Shown here in pieces: positions 43,406 through 54,500 of a stretch of 64,000 nt of DNA (positions are counted from its first letter, which is position 1; every line of letters starts with the position of its first letter). The DNA is from Dactylosporangium aurantiacum (GTDB lineage Bacteria; Actinomycetota; Actinomycetes; Mycobacteriales; Micromonosporaceae). Position numbers and translations under genes: made by a program. Where the stretch lies: positions 62,001 through 126,000 of the forward strand of contig NZ_JNYJ01000025.1 in the NCBI RefSeq assembly GCF_000716715.1, given 5' to 3'. Below the pieces are notes generated by a model. The model was not told where the DNA came from and made no database searches. It worked only from the letters and a program-made list of their open reading frames with translations.

Positions 43406-44557
43406 TCAGGCCGCGTCGCGCCGCACGACCGCGGTCGACGGGGGCGCGGCGGCGGTCGGGGTGGCGGTGGCGGTCGGGGTGGCCATGCCCTTGCGGACCG
43501 CCTCCAGCAGCGCGGTGCCCTGCGCGGCCAGGGAGGCCACGACGCTGTTGAGCCCGTCGGCGCCGTTGAGCACGGTGAGGTTGGCGCCCTGCAGGCCCTC
43601 GGCGGCGGCCCGGAGGAGGTCCGGGAGCTGCTCGATCATCATCTGGTCGAGGGCGATGCGGCCCTGGGCGGCGGCGGCCTCCGCGGACAGCTTCGTGGCG
43701 TCGGCGTCGGCACGGGCGAGGGTGCGGATCCGCTCGGCCTCGGCCTCCGCCGGGCGGATGACCTCGGTGACCAGCTCCGCCTGGCGCAGCTCGGCACGCT
43801 TCTGCGCGACGATCGCCTGCTCGACGAGGACGTGCTGCTGGGCCTGGGCGGCGGCGAGCGGGCCGGCCTGCGCGGCGGTCTGCTGGGCCTGGTCGATCTC
43901 GGCCTGGTAGCGCGCCTGAGCGATGGCGGTCTGCCGGGCGTACTCGGCCTGGTTGCGCTTGCTCTCCTGCTGCGCCATCGCGCTGGCCTGGTCGGCGATC
44001 GCCTGCGCCACGTTGGCCTCCTGGTTGACCCGCGCCTGGTGCGGGGCGGCCAGGGCCTTGATGTAGCCGACGCCCTTGTCGTGGATGCTGCTGATCTGCA
44101 GCGAGTCGATGTCCAGGCCGATGCGGGCCATCTCGGTCTTGCTGGCGTCGACGATCGCGTCGGCCAGGGTCTGCTGCTCCCGGATGATCGCCTCGACGGT
44201 CATGCTGCCGATGATGCTGCGCAGGTGGCCGCTGAAGATCCGGCCGACGAGGACCGGCATCTGCGACTGGTCGCCCTGGAAGCGGCGGGCCGCCGCGGCG
44301 ATCGACTCGTGGTCGTCGCCGACCTTGAACGCGATGACGGCCTGGACGTGCAGGGTGAGTCCCTGCTGGGTGTAACAGTCCTCCTCGACCTCGGCCTCCT
44401 GCATCGCCAGGGTCAGCCGGGTCGCCTTGGAGAAGACCGGGACGACGAACGTGCCGTGCCCCGTGACGATCTTGAACGGTAGCGCATCGGCCCCTCGCTG
44501 CTTGCGGCCGCTGATCAGCAGGGCCTCATTGGGCGCGGGCACACGGTAACCGAACAT
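43406..44557 (-). CDS. SPFH/Band 7 (flotillin-like) protein
   Basis: A 383-residue flotillin-like protein from ATG 44557. The SPFH domain (residues about 10-190) has no separate membrane helix; it begins directly FGYRVPAPNEALLISG. A long Ala/Glu/Gln coiled coil follows (QARVNQEANVAQAIADQASAMAQQESKRNQAEYARQ region). The tail is Thr/Ala/Pro-rich. Flotillins organise membrane microdomains. The upstream NfeD-like gene is its classical partner, 11 bp away. Confidence 0.9.
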   Translation of the reverse strand: MFGYRVPAPNEALLISGRKQRGADALPFKIVTGHGTFVVPVFSKATRLTLAMQEAEVEEDCYTQQGLTLHVQAVIAFKVGDDHESIAAAARRFQGDQSQMPVLVGRIFSGHLRSIIGSMTVEAIIREQQTLADAIVDASKTEMARIGLDIDSLQISSIHDKGVGYIKALAAPHQARVNQEANVAQAIADQASAMAQQESKRNQAEYARQTAIAQARYQAEIDQAQQTAAQAGPLAAAQAQQHVLVEQAIVAQKRAELRQAELVTEVIRPAEAEAERIRTLARADADATKLSAEAAAAQGRIALDQMMIEQLPDLLRAAAEGLQGANLTVLNGADGLNSVVASLAAQGTALLEAVRKGMATPTATATPTAAAPPSTAVVRRDAA

Positions 44558-44568
44558 GGTGGCCTCTC

Positions 44569-44805
44569 TCAGCCAGTGGTGGTGTGGTCCCCGGGCATCG
44601 GTGACCACGGTTCGACGTCGACCTGACGCGCGCCGCGGAAATGGACGACGAGCACGTGGGTGCCGGACGGCACCGGCTCGGCGGCGTATGCGAGGTAGTG
44701 GTGTGGGACGCCCTGGACCACGATGCGGATCTCGCCGGGACGGTCTCCCCCGCGAACTGCGGTGACCACCACGCCGACCCTGCCGACCAGCGACTGACCA
44801 CGCAC
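44569..44805 (-). CDS. Short NfeD-like OB-fold protein
   Basis: A 78-residue product from GTG 44805, with GGGGAG five bases before it (an in-frame GTG at 44811 is the alternative). The sequence is the soluble NfeD C-terminal OB domain: LVGRVGVVVTAVR, then PSGTHVLVV and a closing RGARQVDVEPW. The membrane part of full NfeD proteins is missing. The NfeD-SPFH gene pair is widespread, and the short form is normal beside flotillins. Confidence 0.8.
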   Translation of the reverse strand: MRGQSLVGRVGVVVTAVRGGDRPGEIRIVVQGVPHHYLAYAAEPVPSGTHVLVVHFRGARQVDVEPWSPMPGDHTTTG

Positions 44806-44957
44806 GGCCACTCCCCATCCGCCGCCCGCCGCGCGCTCCCGCGCGTCGTGACGTGTGCGATCCAGATTGTGCACCCGTCCCGCCACGGTGTGTGTCCCGT
44901 CAGGCCGCGCGGCGGTGTGTCGAGCGCGACAGTGTCGGCTTCCGGGCCGGCGGGTGG

Positions 44958-46958
44958 TCAGGCGCCGACGTGGACGCCCGGGCGGCGCTGCGGGTCGGGC
45001 TCGTGCTCCCGGATGATCTCCCTGGTCACGGGGGCGGTGTCGCCGCGGCCGAGCAGGAAGTACCGCACCATGTGGACCAGCGGGCTGCCCTCGGCCCAGG
45101 CGAAGTAGCAGTGCGGGCGCACGCCGGTGGTGTCGCGCAGGGCGAGCAGGATCGCGGCGATGGCGTTCGGCGCCGCCGGGGCGTCGGCGCGCAGCACCCG
45201 GTGGCCGTCGACCTTGACGCCGCGCACGGTGAGCGTGTCGCTGAAGCTGGACGGGTCGACCACCGTGATCTCCAGGAAGATCACGTCGGCGGAGCCGGGG
45301 ACGGCGTTCTCGCCCCGCTGCTCGAACTCCTTCTCCGTGTACTCGGCCGCGTCGCCGGCGCCCGGGCGGTTGGCCAGGAGGTTGATCCGCCCGTCGTAGG
45401 CGAGGGTCTCGGTGATGAACCGGCGGGCGGCGTCGTCGAACTCGATGCGGTCCGCGCGCAGCTCCGTCGTGCGCGACACCCTCGAGATCAGCGAGATGGT
45501 GATGATGCCGGCGATGAACAGCCCGGAGATGGTGAGCCCGTCGGGCTTGTCGCGGATGTTCTCCACCAGGGCGTAGGCGAGGACGGCGGTGAGCAGGCCG
45601 AATCCGGCGCCGGACGCCGTGGCGCGCCGCCGGAACGCGGACACGGTGACGGCGAACGCGCCGGAGACCATCATGGCGAGGATGCCGGTGGCGTACGCGC
45701 CGGCCTGCGCGTCGACGTCGGCGTCGAACGCGATCGTGATGGCGACGGTGATCGCGGTGTAGACGAGCACCACCGGGCGCACCGCCCGGCCCCACTCCGG
45801 GGCCATGCCGTAGCCGGGCAGGTAGCGCGGCACGATGTTGACCAGGCCGGCCATCGCCGACGCGCCGGCGAACCACAGGATGAGCACGGTGCTGAGGTCG
45901 TACACGGTGCCGAACGCCTCGCCGAGCTGCTCGTGGGCGAGCCAGGCGAGGGCCCGGCCGTTGGCCTGGCCGCCTTCGGCGAACTCGGCCGGCGGGATCA
46001 GCACGGTGGTGACGAAGCTGCTGGCCAGCAGGTAGACGCTCATGATGAGCGCGGCCGCGGTGAGCAGCTTGCGGGCGTTGTGGATGCGGGCCCGCAGCCG
46101 CTCCTGCGGGTCGGCGCCGTCGGCGGCGATCAGCGGCATCATGCTCACCCCGGTCTCGAAGCCGGACAGGCCCAGCACGAGCAGCGGGAACGCCAGGACC
46201 GCGGGCAGCACGAGGTCGCCGAAGCCGGTGCCGCCGGCGGTCAGCGCGTGCGTCCAGGTCGGCAACGCGTCCGGGGTGGACACCACCTCGATCACGCCGG
46301 CGACGACGATGACCGCGTTGAGGGCAAGGAACACCGCCACGAGCGGGATCGCGACGCTGACCGCCTCGCTGAACCCGAGCAGGAACACCCCGCCGAGGAC
46401 CAGCAGCAGGATCACGGTGAGCGCGACGGCGTGGCCGTGCAGGAAGTCCGGGGCGTGTGGGTTCTCTTGCACGTGCAGGCTGGCGTCGGCCGCCGACAGG
46501 GTGATCGTGATGATCCACGAGGTGGCCACGAACCCGAGCAGCACCAGCACGAAGATCTTGCCGCGCCAGAACGGCAGCAGCTGCTCCAGCATCGACACCG
46601 AGCCGGCGCCGTGCGGGCTCTCCTTGGCGACCCGCCGGTACATCGGCAGCATCCCGAACAGTGTCAGCGCCACGATCAGCAGGGTGGCCAGCGGGGACAG
46701 GGCCCCGGCGGCGGTCGCCGCGATCGCCGGCACGTAGGCGAGGCTGGAGAAGTAGTCGACGCCGGTCAGGCACATCACCTTCCACCAGGCGTGCTGCTCG
46801 GCGTGCGCCTCGCCGGCCGCCGGCCCGACCGGCTGCACGCGGTGCCGCAGCAGCCACCGGGCCACCGGCCCGCCGCGCGGCGGGCGCCGCGCCGGGGTCT
46901 GCACCACCGCCGGCACCGCGTACTCGTCCAGCGCCCCGGCGTCGTCAGTGGTGTTCAT
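44958..46958 (-). CDS. APC-superfamily permease with cytoplasmic C-terminal domain
   Basis: A 666-residue transporter. About 12 membrane helices occupy residues 65-490, with FSSLAYVPA and [13 protein letters not shown] among the conserved APC segments. A 170-residue soluble C-terminal region follows ([36 protein letters not shown]). Such long-tailed APC proteins are amino-acid or K+ importers. The exact substrate cannot be stated. It is transcribed toward the NfeD/SPFH pair, separated by 150 bp with no obvious terminator. Confidence 0.88.
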   Translation of the reverse strand: MNTTDDAGALDEYAVPAVVQTPARRPPRGGPVARWLLRHRVQPVGPAAGEAHAEQHAWWKVMCLTGVDYFSSLAYVPAIAATAAGALSPLATLLIVALTLFGMLPMYRRVAKESPHGAGSVSMLEQLLPFWRGKIFVLVLLGFVATSWIITITLSAADASLHVQENPHAPDFLHGHAVALTVILLLVLGGVFLLGFSEAVSVAIPLVAVFLALNAVIVVAGVIEVVSTPDALPTWTHALTAGGTGFGDLVLPAVLAFPLLVLGLSGFETGVSMMPLIAADGADPQERLRARIHNARKLLTAAALIMSVYLLASSFVTTVLIPPAEFAEGGQANGRALAWLAHEQLGEAFGTVYDLSTVLILWFAGASAMAGLVNIVPRYLPGYGMAPEWGRAVRPVVLVYTAITVAITIAFDADVDAQAGAYATGILAMMVSGAFAVTVSAFRRRATASGAGFGLLTAVLAYALVENIRDKPDGLTISGLFIAGIITISLISRVSRTTELRADRIEFDDAARRFITETLAYDGRINLLANRPGAGDAAEYTEKEFEQRGENAVPGSADVIFLEITVVDPSSFSDTLTVRGVKVDGHRVLRADAPAAPNAIAAILLALRDTTGVRPHCYFAWAEGSPLVHMVRYFLLGRGDTAPVTREIIREHEPDPQRRPGVHVGA

Positions 46959-47046
46959 ATGCGCTCCAGTGCCGTTGGCGATACCCGGCCGATCACGGTA
47001 CGAGCCTCCGGCACTTCCCGCAGCCCGACGGGGGCGGTGACGGTGA

Positions 47047-49134
47047 TCACGCCGGGCGGGGCGGCACGCGCGGGACGCGGATCGTGGCGGTCGTGCCGGC
47101 CGGGCCGGCCGGGCTGGCCGGGGTGAGCGCGACGGTCCCGTGGTGCCGGCGCAGGATCGCGCGGGTCAGTGCCAGGCCCAGGCCGCTGCCGGGGATGCCG
47201 GCGTGCCGGGCGTTGCTACCGCGGTGCAGCCGGCGGAAGACCGCGTCGTGCTCCCCGGCCGGCAGGCCGCCGCCCGCGTCGGTGACGGCCACCACGGCGA
47301 CGTCGCCGTCGGCCCGGCCGGCGACGGTGACCCGGGCGCCGTCGGGGCTGTAGGTGACCGCGTTGAGCAGCACCTGGTCGACGGCCTGGCGCAGCCGGCG
47401 CTGGTCGCCCGGCACCGGCAGATGCGGGGGCAGCTCCACGGTGACCGTGATGCCACGTGGCTCGGCGGTCGCGGCCACGTCGGCGGCCGCCGCCGCGGTG
47501 AGCGCGGCCAGGTCGACGGTGCCGATCGTCAGCTCCGCGTCGCCGGACTCGAGCGCCGCCAGGTCGATCAGCCGGTCGACGAGGTCGCGCAGGTGGGCGT
47601 TGTTGCGGTGGATGACGCCGAGCAGGTCGCGGATCTCGCCGAGTGCCGTGGTGTCCGGCGAGTCGGCGATGAGGTCGGTGTACACGCCGATCGACGTCAG
47701 CGGGGTGCGCAGCTCGTGACCGACCAGCGCGATGTAGTGCTCGGTGCTGGCCGCCAGCTGCAGGGCCAGCTCGTCCGCGCGCCGGCGCTCCAGGTACGCG
47801 CCGATGCAGCCGGCGACGCCGGTGAGCAGGATGCCCAGCGAGGGCTCGGGCTCCTGCCGGCAGTCGGAGAAGAAGGTGATCACGCCGGTGACGGTGCCGC
47901 CGCTGCACACCGGCACCGCGCCCGCCGCCTGGTACGCGCACGCCGCGGCCACCTCGGGCAGCACGGGCGCGCCGGGCGCCCGGATGTCCGGCACCCACAC
48001 CAGTTCATCGCGCTGCCAGGCGGCCCCGGCGAGCCCTTCGCCGCGGGCGAAGCTGTCCGGCAGCGGCAGCGGCCGCTCCCCCGGCGCGGTCCACGCCGCG
48101 ACCGGGTGCAGCCGGTCGGTGAGCGGATCGACCTGCCAGAACCGCATGTACGGCCAGCCCAGCGTGGTGGCGATCGCTTCGAGCAGCTGCCCGGTCGCGG
48201 TGCCGGTGTCCGGCGCGGTGGCCAGGACCCGCAGCACCTGGCTCTGGCATTCGTAGCAGCGGCGGGCGAGGTCTTCGGCGGTGACGTCGTGCACCGCCGC
48301 GACCGCGCCGAGGAGCGCGCCGGACGGGTCGCGGACCGGCCGGGCGTTGACGGCCAGCGACCGGAGCCGGCCGGCCGCGTCGTGCGCGACCAGGTCGCCG
48401 TCGCGGACCTGCTCTCCGGCGAGCGCGCGGGCGAGCGGCCGTTGCCCGGCGGCGACCGGTGAGCCGTCCCGCCGGCACAGCGCCATTCGCTCCGGCGCGC
48501 CGTCGCCGAACGTGCGGCGCAGCCACGTGTTCGACACGACCGTCCGGCCGCGGGTGTCGCAGGCGACGACACCGGCCTCGACGGTGCCCAGCAGCGCCTC
48601 GGTGAGCGGGTCCGGCGCGGTGTCCGGCCCAGCGGCGTCCGGCGCGGTGTCCGGCCCGGCGGCGTCCGGCGCGGTGTCCCGTCCGGCGGCGTCCGGCGCG
48701 GTGTCCCGTCCGGCGGCGTCCGGCGCGGTGTCCCGTCCGGCGGCGTCCGCTGCGGGGTCCGGTCCGGCCGGGTCCGTCGCCAGCTGCGCGGTGACCACGT
48801 CGGCGAGCTCCCGCACGCTGAACGGCTTGCGCACCACGGCGGTGACACCGCTGCCGGCCAGCCGCGGATCGGACGGTCCGAGCAGCGCGGTCACCACGAC
48901 CACCGGGATGCCGGCCAGCGCGGGGTCGTCCCGCATCGCCCGGCACATGCGCAGGCCGTCCATCATGGGCATGTCGACGTCGGCGACGACCAGGTCCGGC
49001 CGGTGCGCCGCGGCCGCCGCCAGCCCCTCGACGCCGTCCGTCACCGCCGTCACGTCGTGCCCGAGCCGCCGCAGTACCGCGGTGATGGCGCGCTGATGGT
49101 CGACGTTGTCCTCGGCCAGCAGCACTGACCCCAT
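47047..49134 (-). CDS. Hybrid sensor kinase: receiver-PAS-GAF-histidine kinase
   Basis: A 695-residue soluble hybrid kinase. The order is receiver (1-120; LLAED, phosphoacceptor Asp in [12 protein letters not shown], Lys in VVRKPFS), repetitive linker (about 122-172), PAS (about 178-290), GAF (about 300-455; Cys-rich CRRCYEC-type segment precedes it) and HisKA-HATPase (about 465-690). The phospho-His is in [13 protein letters not shown] and the ATP lid in [18 protein letters not shown]. Placing the receiver first is typical of kinases regulated by an upstream phosphotransfer step. No response regulator is adjacent. The APC permease gene follows 88 bp later. Confidence 0.92.
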   Translation of the reverse strand: MGSVLLAEDNVDHQRAITAVLRRLGHDVTAVTDGVEGLAAAAAHRPDLVVADVDMPMMDGLRMCRAMRDDPALAGIPVVVVTALLGPSDPRLAGSGVTAVVRKPFSVRELADVVTAQLATDPAGPDPAADAAGRDTAPDAAGRDTAPDAAGRDTAPDAAGPDTAPDAAGPDTAPDPLTEALLGTVEAGVVACDTRGRTVVSNTWLRRTFGDGAPERMALCRRDGSPVAAGQRPLARALAGEQVRDGDLVAHDAAGRLRSLAVNARPVRDPSGALLGAVAAVHDVTAEDLARRCYECQSQVLRVLATAPDTGTATGQLLEAIATTLGWPYMRFWQVDPLTDRLHPVAAWTAPGERPLPLPDSFARGEGLAGAAWQRDELVWVPDIRAPGAPVLPEVAAACAYQAAGAVPVCSGGTVTGVITFFSDCRQEPEPSLGILLTGVAGCIGAYLERRRADELALQLAASTEHYIALVGHELRTPLTSIGVYTDLIADSPDTTALGEIRDLLGVIHRNNAHLRDLVDRLIDLAALESGDAELTIGTVDLAALTAAAAADVAATAEPRGITVTVELPPHLPVPGDQRRLRQAVDQVLLNAVTYSPDGARVTVAGRADGDVAVVAVTDAGGGLPAGEHDAVFRRLHRGSNARHAGIPGSGLGLALTRAILRRHHGTVALTPASPAGPAGTTATIRVPRVPPRPA
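48610..48771. repeat. 27-bp tandem repeat array in the hybrid kinase linker
   Basis: Five near-identical 27-bp units (48610-48744) and a diverged sixth (to 48771). The coding strand repeats the nonapeptide DAAGRDTAP (Arg or Pro at position 5). Copy number is probably variable. Confidence 0.95.
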
Positions 49135-49399
49135 AGCGTCAAAATAGCGCTGCGGCCCGCGGCCGCGCCGGCAAATCGGCGCTATCGGGTGGCGCCGCGC
49201 GGCCCAGTTCCCTGATCTCGGCCGGCGCCGGCCGGATCTGAGGGTTTCCGGGAAAGTGCGTCCGGTCGGCCGTCACCGGTCGGTTCGACCGTGTCGGGTG
49301 GTCGGGCAGTGTTGCGTCGCGGCCGGTGCCGGCGGGTCGCGGCGCAGGCATGGTTGTGCCCTGGAAGATCTGGTTCTCCAGGGACGGAGTACCCATTTC

Positions 49400-50737
49400 A
49401 TGAACATCGGCAGAAGACTGCGGGCAGCCGTGGCCACGGCGGTCGCGGTGCCGGCGGGGCTGGCGCTGACCGGCGGACCCGCGTCGGCCGTGGTGTCGTC
49501 CGCGGACACCACCGCGGGGGCGACCACCCTGGCCCAGGTGCGCTCCGTCATCGGCGCGGACACCGGCACCGCGGCGACCCTGACCGGCAAGGGCGTCGGC
49601 GTGGCGCTCATCGACACGGGCGTGGCGTCCGTGCCGGGGCTGCCGGCGGCGCAGATCGTCAACGGGCCGACCGCCACGGGGGCGGTGGACGTCTCCCAGA
49701 TGATCGCCGCGCTGGACTGGGTCGTGCAGCACCGCAACGACGACCCGGCGAACCCGATCCGGGTGCTGAACCTCTCCTACGGCTCCGGCGGCAGCGGGCA
49801 GTCGTGGACCGACCCGCTGCAGTTCGCGGTGGAGCGGGCGTGGAAGGCCGGGATCGTGGTGGTCGCCGCTGCCGGCAACAACGGCAACGCCGCGGGCACG
49901 CTGACCAACCCGGCGACCGACGACTGGGTCCTCGCCGTCGGCGCCACCGCGACGAACGGCACCACCGCCACCGGCGACGACACCCTTGCCACGTTCACGA
50001 ACCTGGCCTCGACCACCACGGCTGGCGTCGCCGGTCAGGTCGACCTGCTCGCCCCCGGCACGTCGATCGCGTCGCTGCGCGTGCCCGGGTCCAACGTCGA
50101 CAACCTGTACCCGTCGGCGCGGGTCGGCGAGACGCTGTTCAAGGGCAGCGGCACCTCCCAGGCGACGGCCGTGGTCAGCGCCGCCGCGGCGCTGCTGCTG
50201 CAGGCCAAGCCGGCCGCGACCCCGAACCAGGTCAAGGACTGGCTGATCAAGGGGGCGACCGCGCTCGGCACCGGCACCGCGAAGACCCTCGGGCTGGCCG
50301 AGCTCAACGTCAACGGGGCGCTGGCCCGCACCGGCACCACCGTGACACCGCCGGCGCTGCAGGCGTCCAGCGGCGCCGGCTCCCTGCAGGGCTCCCGCGG
50401 CACCAGCTACCTCACCCTCGACGGCGTCAAGCTCACCGGCGAGCGCACCGTGTGGGGCCCGTTCTCCAGCATCCAGTGGGCGGCCGCGACGTCGTGGAGC
50501 GGCGGGCTGTGGCTGGGGTACCGGCTGGCCGGCGACGGCTGGACCGGCACCTCGTGGGCGTCGAAGACGTGGGCCGCCGGCACCTGGTCGGCCGCGCCGT
50601 GGGCCGGCAGCGCCGCCACCGGCTGGAGCGACCCGGCGTGGTCCGGGCGCACCTGGTCCGGGCGGACCTGGTCGGCCGGCACGTGGTCCGGGCGGACCTG
50701 GTCCAGCGACGGCTGGTCCGCGACCGCCTGGAGCTGA
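49400..50737 (+). CDS. Secreted subtilisin-like (S8) protein lacking the catalytic His segment
   Basis: A 445-residue exported protein, start ATG 49400, signal peptide about 1-30 (ASA-V). The S8 Asp motif VALIDTGV, the oxyanion Asn in AAAGNNG and the Ser motif GTSQATAV are all present, but the usual stretch between them with HGTHxAGI is absent: PAAQIVNGP runs directly into TATGAVDVSQMIAALDWVV. About 60-70 residues are missing compared with the family layout, without a frameshift. The C terminus has the Trp-rich tail of this group (WSGRTWSGRTWSAGTWSG). It may be an inactive protease, a binding protein or an inert allele. The upstream 265 bases include a 7-bp-arm hairpin (49359-49383). Confidence 0.85.
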   Translation: MNIGRRLRAAVATAVAVPAGLALTGGPASAVVSSADTTAGATTLAQVRSVIGADTGTAATLTGKGVGVALIDTGVASVPGLPAAQIVNGPTATGAVDVSQMIAALDWVVQHRNDDPANPIRVLNLSYGSGGSGQSWTDPLQFAVERAWKAGIVVVAAAGNNGNAAGTLTNPATDDWVLAVGATATNGTTATGDDTLATFTNLASTTTAGVAGQVDLLAPGTSIASLRVPGSNVDNLYPSARVGETLFKGSGTSQATAVVSAAAALLLQAKPAATPNQVKDWLIKGATALGTGTAKTLGLAELNVNGALARTGTTVTPPALQASSGAGSLQGSRGTSYLTLDGVKLTGERTVWGPFSSIQWAAATSWSGGLWLGYRLAGDGWTGTSWASKTWAAGTWSAAPWAGSAATGWSDPAWSGRTWSGRTWSAGTWSGRTWSSDGWSATAWS

Positions 50738-50743
50738 CCGTCC

Positions 50744-50792
50744 CGCGCACCCGGCACCCCGCCCGCGTCGTGCGGCGGGGTGCCGGTGCGCG
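50744..50792. terminator. Long hairpin terminator
   Basis: A 19-bp stem with a single bulged C (50744-50763 with 50774-50792) and a 10-nt loop begins six bases after the subtilisin-like gene. It ends two bases before the -10 of the next gene. Confidence 0.8.
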
Positions 50793-50794
50793 CA

Positions 50795-50807
50795 TAGGAT
50801 CGCCGGT
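50795..50807 (+). promoter_or_regulatory. TAGGAT -10 of a leaderless transcript
   Basis: TAGGAT (50795-50800) ends seven bases before the ATG at 50808, with no ribosome-binding site between. Confidence 0.5.
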
Positions 50808-51554
50808 ATGGCGCTGCGACCGGCTCACGTGATCATCAAGGCGCTCGACGCCGCGGCGGTCGGCCGGTTCTGGGCCGAGGCGCTCGGCTGGCACGCGTAC
50901 CGCGGCGCCGCCGGCGTGACCACCTATGTCGGGCCCGCCGGCGGCCTGGTGTGGCCTGACCCGGTCGTCATCGGCCTCGACGTCGTGCCCGTCCCGGAGC
51001 CCAGGACCCCGGTGAAGAACCGGACCCACCTCGATCTGGCCACCACCTCCGCGGACCAGCAGGCGGACCTCGTGGCCCGCCTGCTGGCGCTCGGCGCGAC
51101 GCCCGCCGACGTGGGCCAGGGCGACGTGCCGTGGACGGTCCTGGCCGACCCGGAGGGCAACGAGTTCTGCGTGCTGGAGCCCCGGGAGCGGCACCGGGAC
51201 ACCGGTCCGGTCGCCGCGGTCGTCGTCGACTGCACCGACCCGCGGGCCATGGCCCGGTTCTGGGGTGCGGCGACGGGCTGGACCGTGCACGAGGTCACCG
51301 ACGGGTTCGCCGTGCTGCGCTCCGCCGAGGGCACCGGCCCCTACCTGGAGTTCCCGCGCGCGCCCGGCGCGAAGATCGTGCCGGACCGCCTGCATCTCGA
51401 CCTGCTGCCGTTCCCCGGCGGGGACCCCGCGGCCGAGGTCGCCCGGCTGCGCGCCCTCGGCGCCGCCGACCTGGACGTCGGGCAGGGCGACGTGGCGTGG
51501 ACGTGCCTGACCGACCCCGACGGCCACGAGCTCTGCGTCCTCGCCCAGGACTGA
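50808..51554 (+). CDS. VOC-family protein with two glyoxalase-like domains
   Basis: A 248-residue protein made of two vicinal-oxygen-chelate domains (about 5-125 and 130-246). Each contains the glyoxalase/bleomycin-resistance pattern: ...RFWAEALGW / ARFWGAATGW, then ...THLDLATT / LHLDLLPF and ...DPEGNEFCVLEP / DPDGHELCVLAQ. Metal ligands are His of HLDL and Glu of the final strand. Function within the superfamily is open. Confidence 0.9.
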   Translation: MALRPAHVIIKALDAAAVGRFWAEALGWHAYRGAAGVTTYVGPAGGLVWPDPVVIGLDVVPVPEPRTPVKNRTHLDLATTSADQQADLVARLLALGATPADVGQGDVPWTVLADPEGNEFCVLEPRERHRDTGPVAAVVVDCTDPRAMARFWGAATGWTVHEVTDGFAVLRSAEGTGPYLEFPRAPGAKIVPDRLHLDLLPFPGGDPAAEVARLRALGAADLDVGQGDVAWTCLTDPDGHELCVLAQD

Positions 51555-51581
51555 CCCGCCCCGCCGGTGACGCCGGCCGGC

Positions 51582-54500
51582 TCAGCCGGTCGTCGCGGCC
51601 AGGTCTCGGCGCAGTTGCGCGGCCTCGGGCACGCCGAGGTCGTCATACAGGGCGAGGGCCCGGGCGAAGTGTTCCCGGGCGCGGCCGGGGTCGCCGTCGG
51701 CGCGGTGGGCCCGGCCGAGCCCGGCGTGCGCCCGGGCCTGCTGCTCGCGGACGCCGGCGCGCACGGCGGTGTCGAGCGCGGCGGTGTGGTGCGCCAGCGC
51801 GTCCGCCGTCCGCCCGGCCGCCGCGGCCGCCTCGCCGAGCCCGTTGCGGGCCCACGCCTCGCCGTGCCGGTCCCCCACCTCGAGGAACAGGGCGAGGCTG
51901 CGGGCGTGCAGCTCGGCGGCGGCGTCCGGCCGCCCGAGCCGCGCCTCGATGATGCCGAGGTCGGTGAGGCTGGTCGCCTCGCCGGCCCGGTCACCGATGC
52001 GCCGGTGCACGGCGATCGCCTCCCGCTGGTGCGCGGCCGCGGCCGCGTAGTCGCCGAGCTGGTAGCCGGCCATGCCGAGGTTGATCAGGGTGCGCCCGAC
52101 ACCGGCGTCGTCGCCGTGCCGCCGGGCGATCGTGAGGGCCGCCCGGTAGTGGGCGGTGGCCGGCTCGTACCGGTGCAGCCGCTGCTCGACGCCGCCGAGG
52201 CCGAACCGGGCCCGGCCGACCCCGGTCGCGTCGCCGGCCACCTCGAAGGCGGCCCGTGCCCGCGCGAAGTGCCCGGCCGCCGCGGCGAGCCGCCCCAGCT
52301 GCTGCTGCGCCGTGCCCAGCCCGAGCTCGGCGTGCCCGATGCCGGGACCGTCGCCGAGCAGTCCGGCGGCGTCGCGGGCCGCGCCGTGCACGACGAGCGC
52401 CTCGGCGGCGGCGCCGCCCACCAGGTACCGGTACAGCGTGCGGGCCAGCACGACGGCGTGCGCCGGCCAGCCGTGCCCGGCCGCGTACCGCACCGTCGCG
52501 ACCAGCCCGGGCAGCTCCGCCTCCAGCCAGGCCCGGGCGGTCTCCCGGTCGGGCAGCGGCGGGGTCGTGGCCGCCGGCGGCACGTGCGGGCGGTGCCGCC
52601 GGTCCGCGGGGAACAGCACGTCCATCGCGGCGGCCGCCGCTGCCGTGCTGTGCTCGAACAGCCGGGTCCGCGCCGCGTGCCCGGCCGCGTCGCCGCCGAG
52701 GCCGAGGGCGTACGCGCGCAGCAGGTCGTGCATGGCGAACCGTTCCCCGGCGGTGCCCTGCAGCAGGTGGCCGCGCACGAGCAGCCACAGCGTCCGCCGG
52801 GCCTGCGGCACCGGGACACCGGCGAGGGCGGCCGCGGCGTACACGTCGACGTCGGCGCCGGGGTGCAGCGCGAGCAGCCCGAACAGGTCCGCGGCCGGGG
52901 GCGGCAGGTGCCGCAGCGACCACGAGAACGCGGCGGCGACCGAGCCGCGCGGGTCGCCGCCGGCGTCCAGCAGGGCCAGCCGCCGGTGCTGGTCGCCGAG
53001 CTCGGCGGCGAGCTGGTCGAGGGTCGCCGCCGGCCGGGAGACGACGAGCTCGGCGGCGACCCGCAGCGCCAGCGGCAGCCGCGCGCACAGCTGCGCGACG
53101 GTGACGGCGGCGGCCGGCTCGGCCTCGGCCCGGGCACCCACCAGCCGGCGCAGCAACGCCCCCGCCTCGACGACCGTCAGCAGCCCCAGGTCGATGCGGT
53201 GCGCGCCGTGTACGGCCACCAGCCCGGCCAGCTGGTCGCGGCTGGTCACCAGCACGGTGCACGACGCGGTGCCGGGCAGCAACGGCCGGACGTGCTCGGC
53301 CGAGGCGGCGTTGTCCAGCACGAGCAGCATCCGCCGGTCGGCGACCTGGCTGCGCAGCCGGGCGGCGCCCTCGTCGACGTCGGCGGGGACCTCCGCGCCG
53401 GGGACGCCGACGGCGCGCAGCAGCCGGCGCAGCGCGTCGGCGGTGGTCATCGGCTCGTCGGGATCGTAGCCGCGCAGGTTCAGGTACACCTGACCGTCGG
53501 GGTACCGGTCGCGGACCCGGTGCGCCCACCGCACGGCGAGCGCGGTCTTGCCGACGCCGGCCGTGCCGCAGATCGCGACGATGATCGCGGCGGTCGGCTG
53601 TCCGGCGGTGCCGGTCGCGGCGATGCGGTCCAGTTCGGCCAGCTCCGCGGCCCGGCCGGCGAACCCGGGCACGTCCGGGGGCAGCTGCGCCGGCACGACC
53701 GGGGCACCCGGGTGGACGCCGCCCGGCGCCGCGGCCTCCCGGCGCAGCGCCCGCCGGTGGGCGTCGCGCAGGTGGGGGCCGGGTTCGACGCCGAGGTCCT
53801 CGACGAGCCGGTGGCGGATCTCGGCGTACGCGGCGAGCGCGGCCGCCTGCAGGTCGCTGCCGGCGAGCGCGGTGATGAGCCGGGCGTGCAGCGGCTCGTG
53901 CAACGGCTCGGCCGCCGCGAGGTCCCGCAGCACCGGCAGGGACCGGCCGGGCTGCCCGGCCGCCTCCGCCAGGTCGGCGAAGCGCAGCGCTGCCGTGACC
54001 CGTTCCTGCGCCACGGCGGTGACCAGCGGGTGGTGCCGCAGCTGCGGCACGTCGGCGAGCGGGTGTCCCCGCCACATCGACAGCGCCCGCTCCAGCAGGT
54101 CGAGGGCGCCGGCCGGGGACGCGGTGCGGGCCTGTTCGACGCGGTGCCGGAAGCCGGCCAGGTCGAGCCGGTCCTCGCCGAGGTGCAGCCGGTAGCCGGC
54201 CGGTGTCCAGCTGATCGCCGGGCCTGAGCCGCCGGGGCCGAGGCCGGCGCGCAGGCGCGACACGTAGGTCTGCACCGCGTGCGCCGGCGCGCTGGGCGGC
54301 TCGGTGTCCCACAGCAGGTCCACCAGCTCCGGCAGTGGCACGGCCGCGCCGCCGGCCAGGGCGAGCCGGCCGAGTAGGAGCCGCTGCCGCCGTGAGCCCA
54401 GCGCCACCGGCCGGGCTCCACGGTGGACGGTCAGCGGCCCGAGGACCGCCACCCGGGCCGGCTCCGCGGCCTCGGGTGCCGCCGGCGCCGGATCCGGTGC

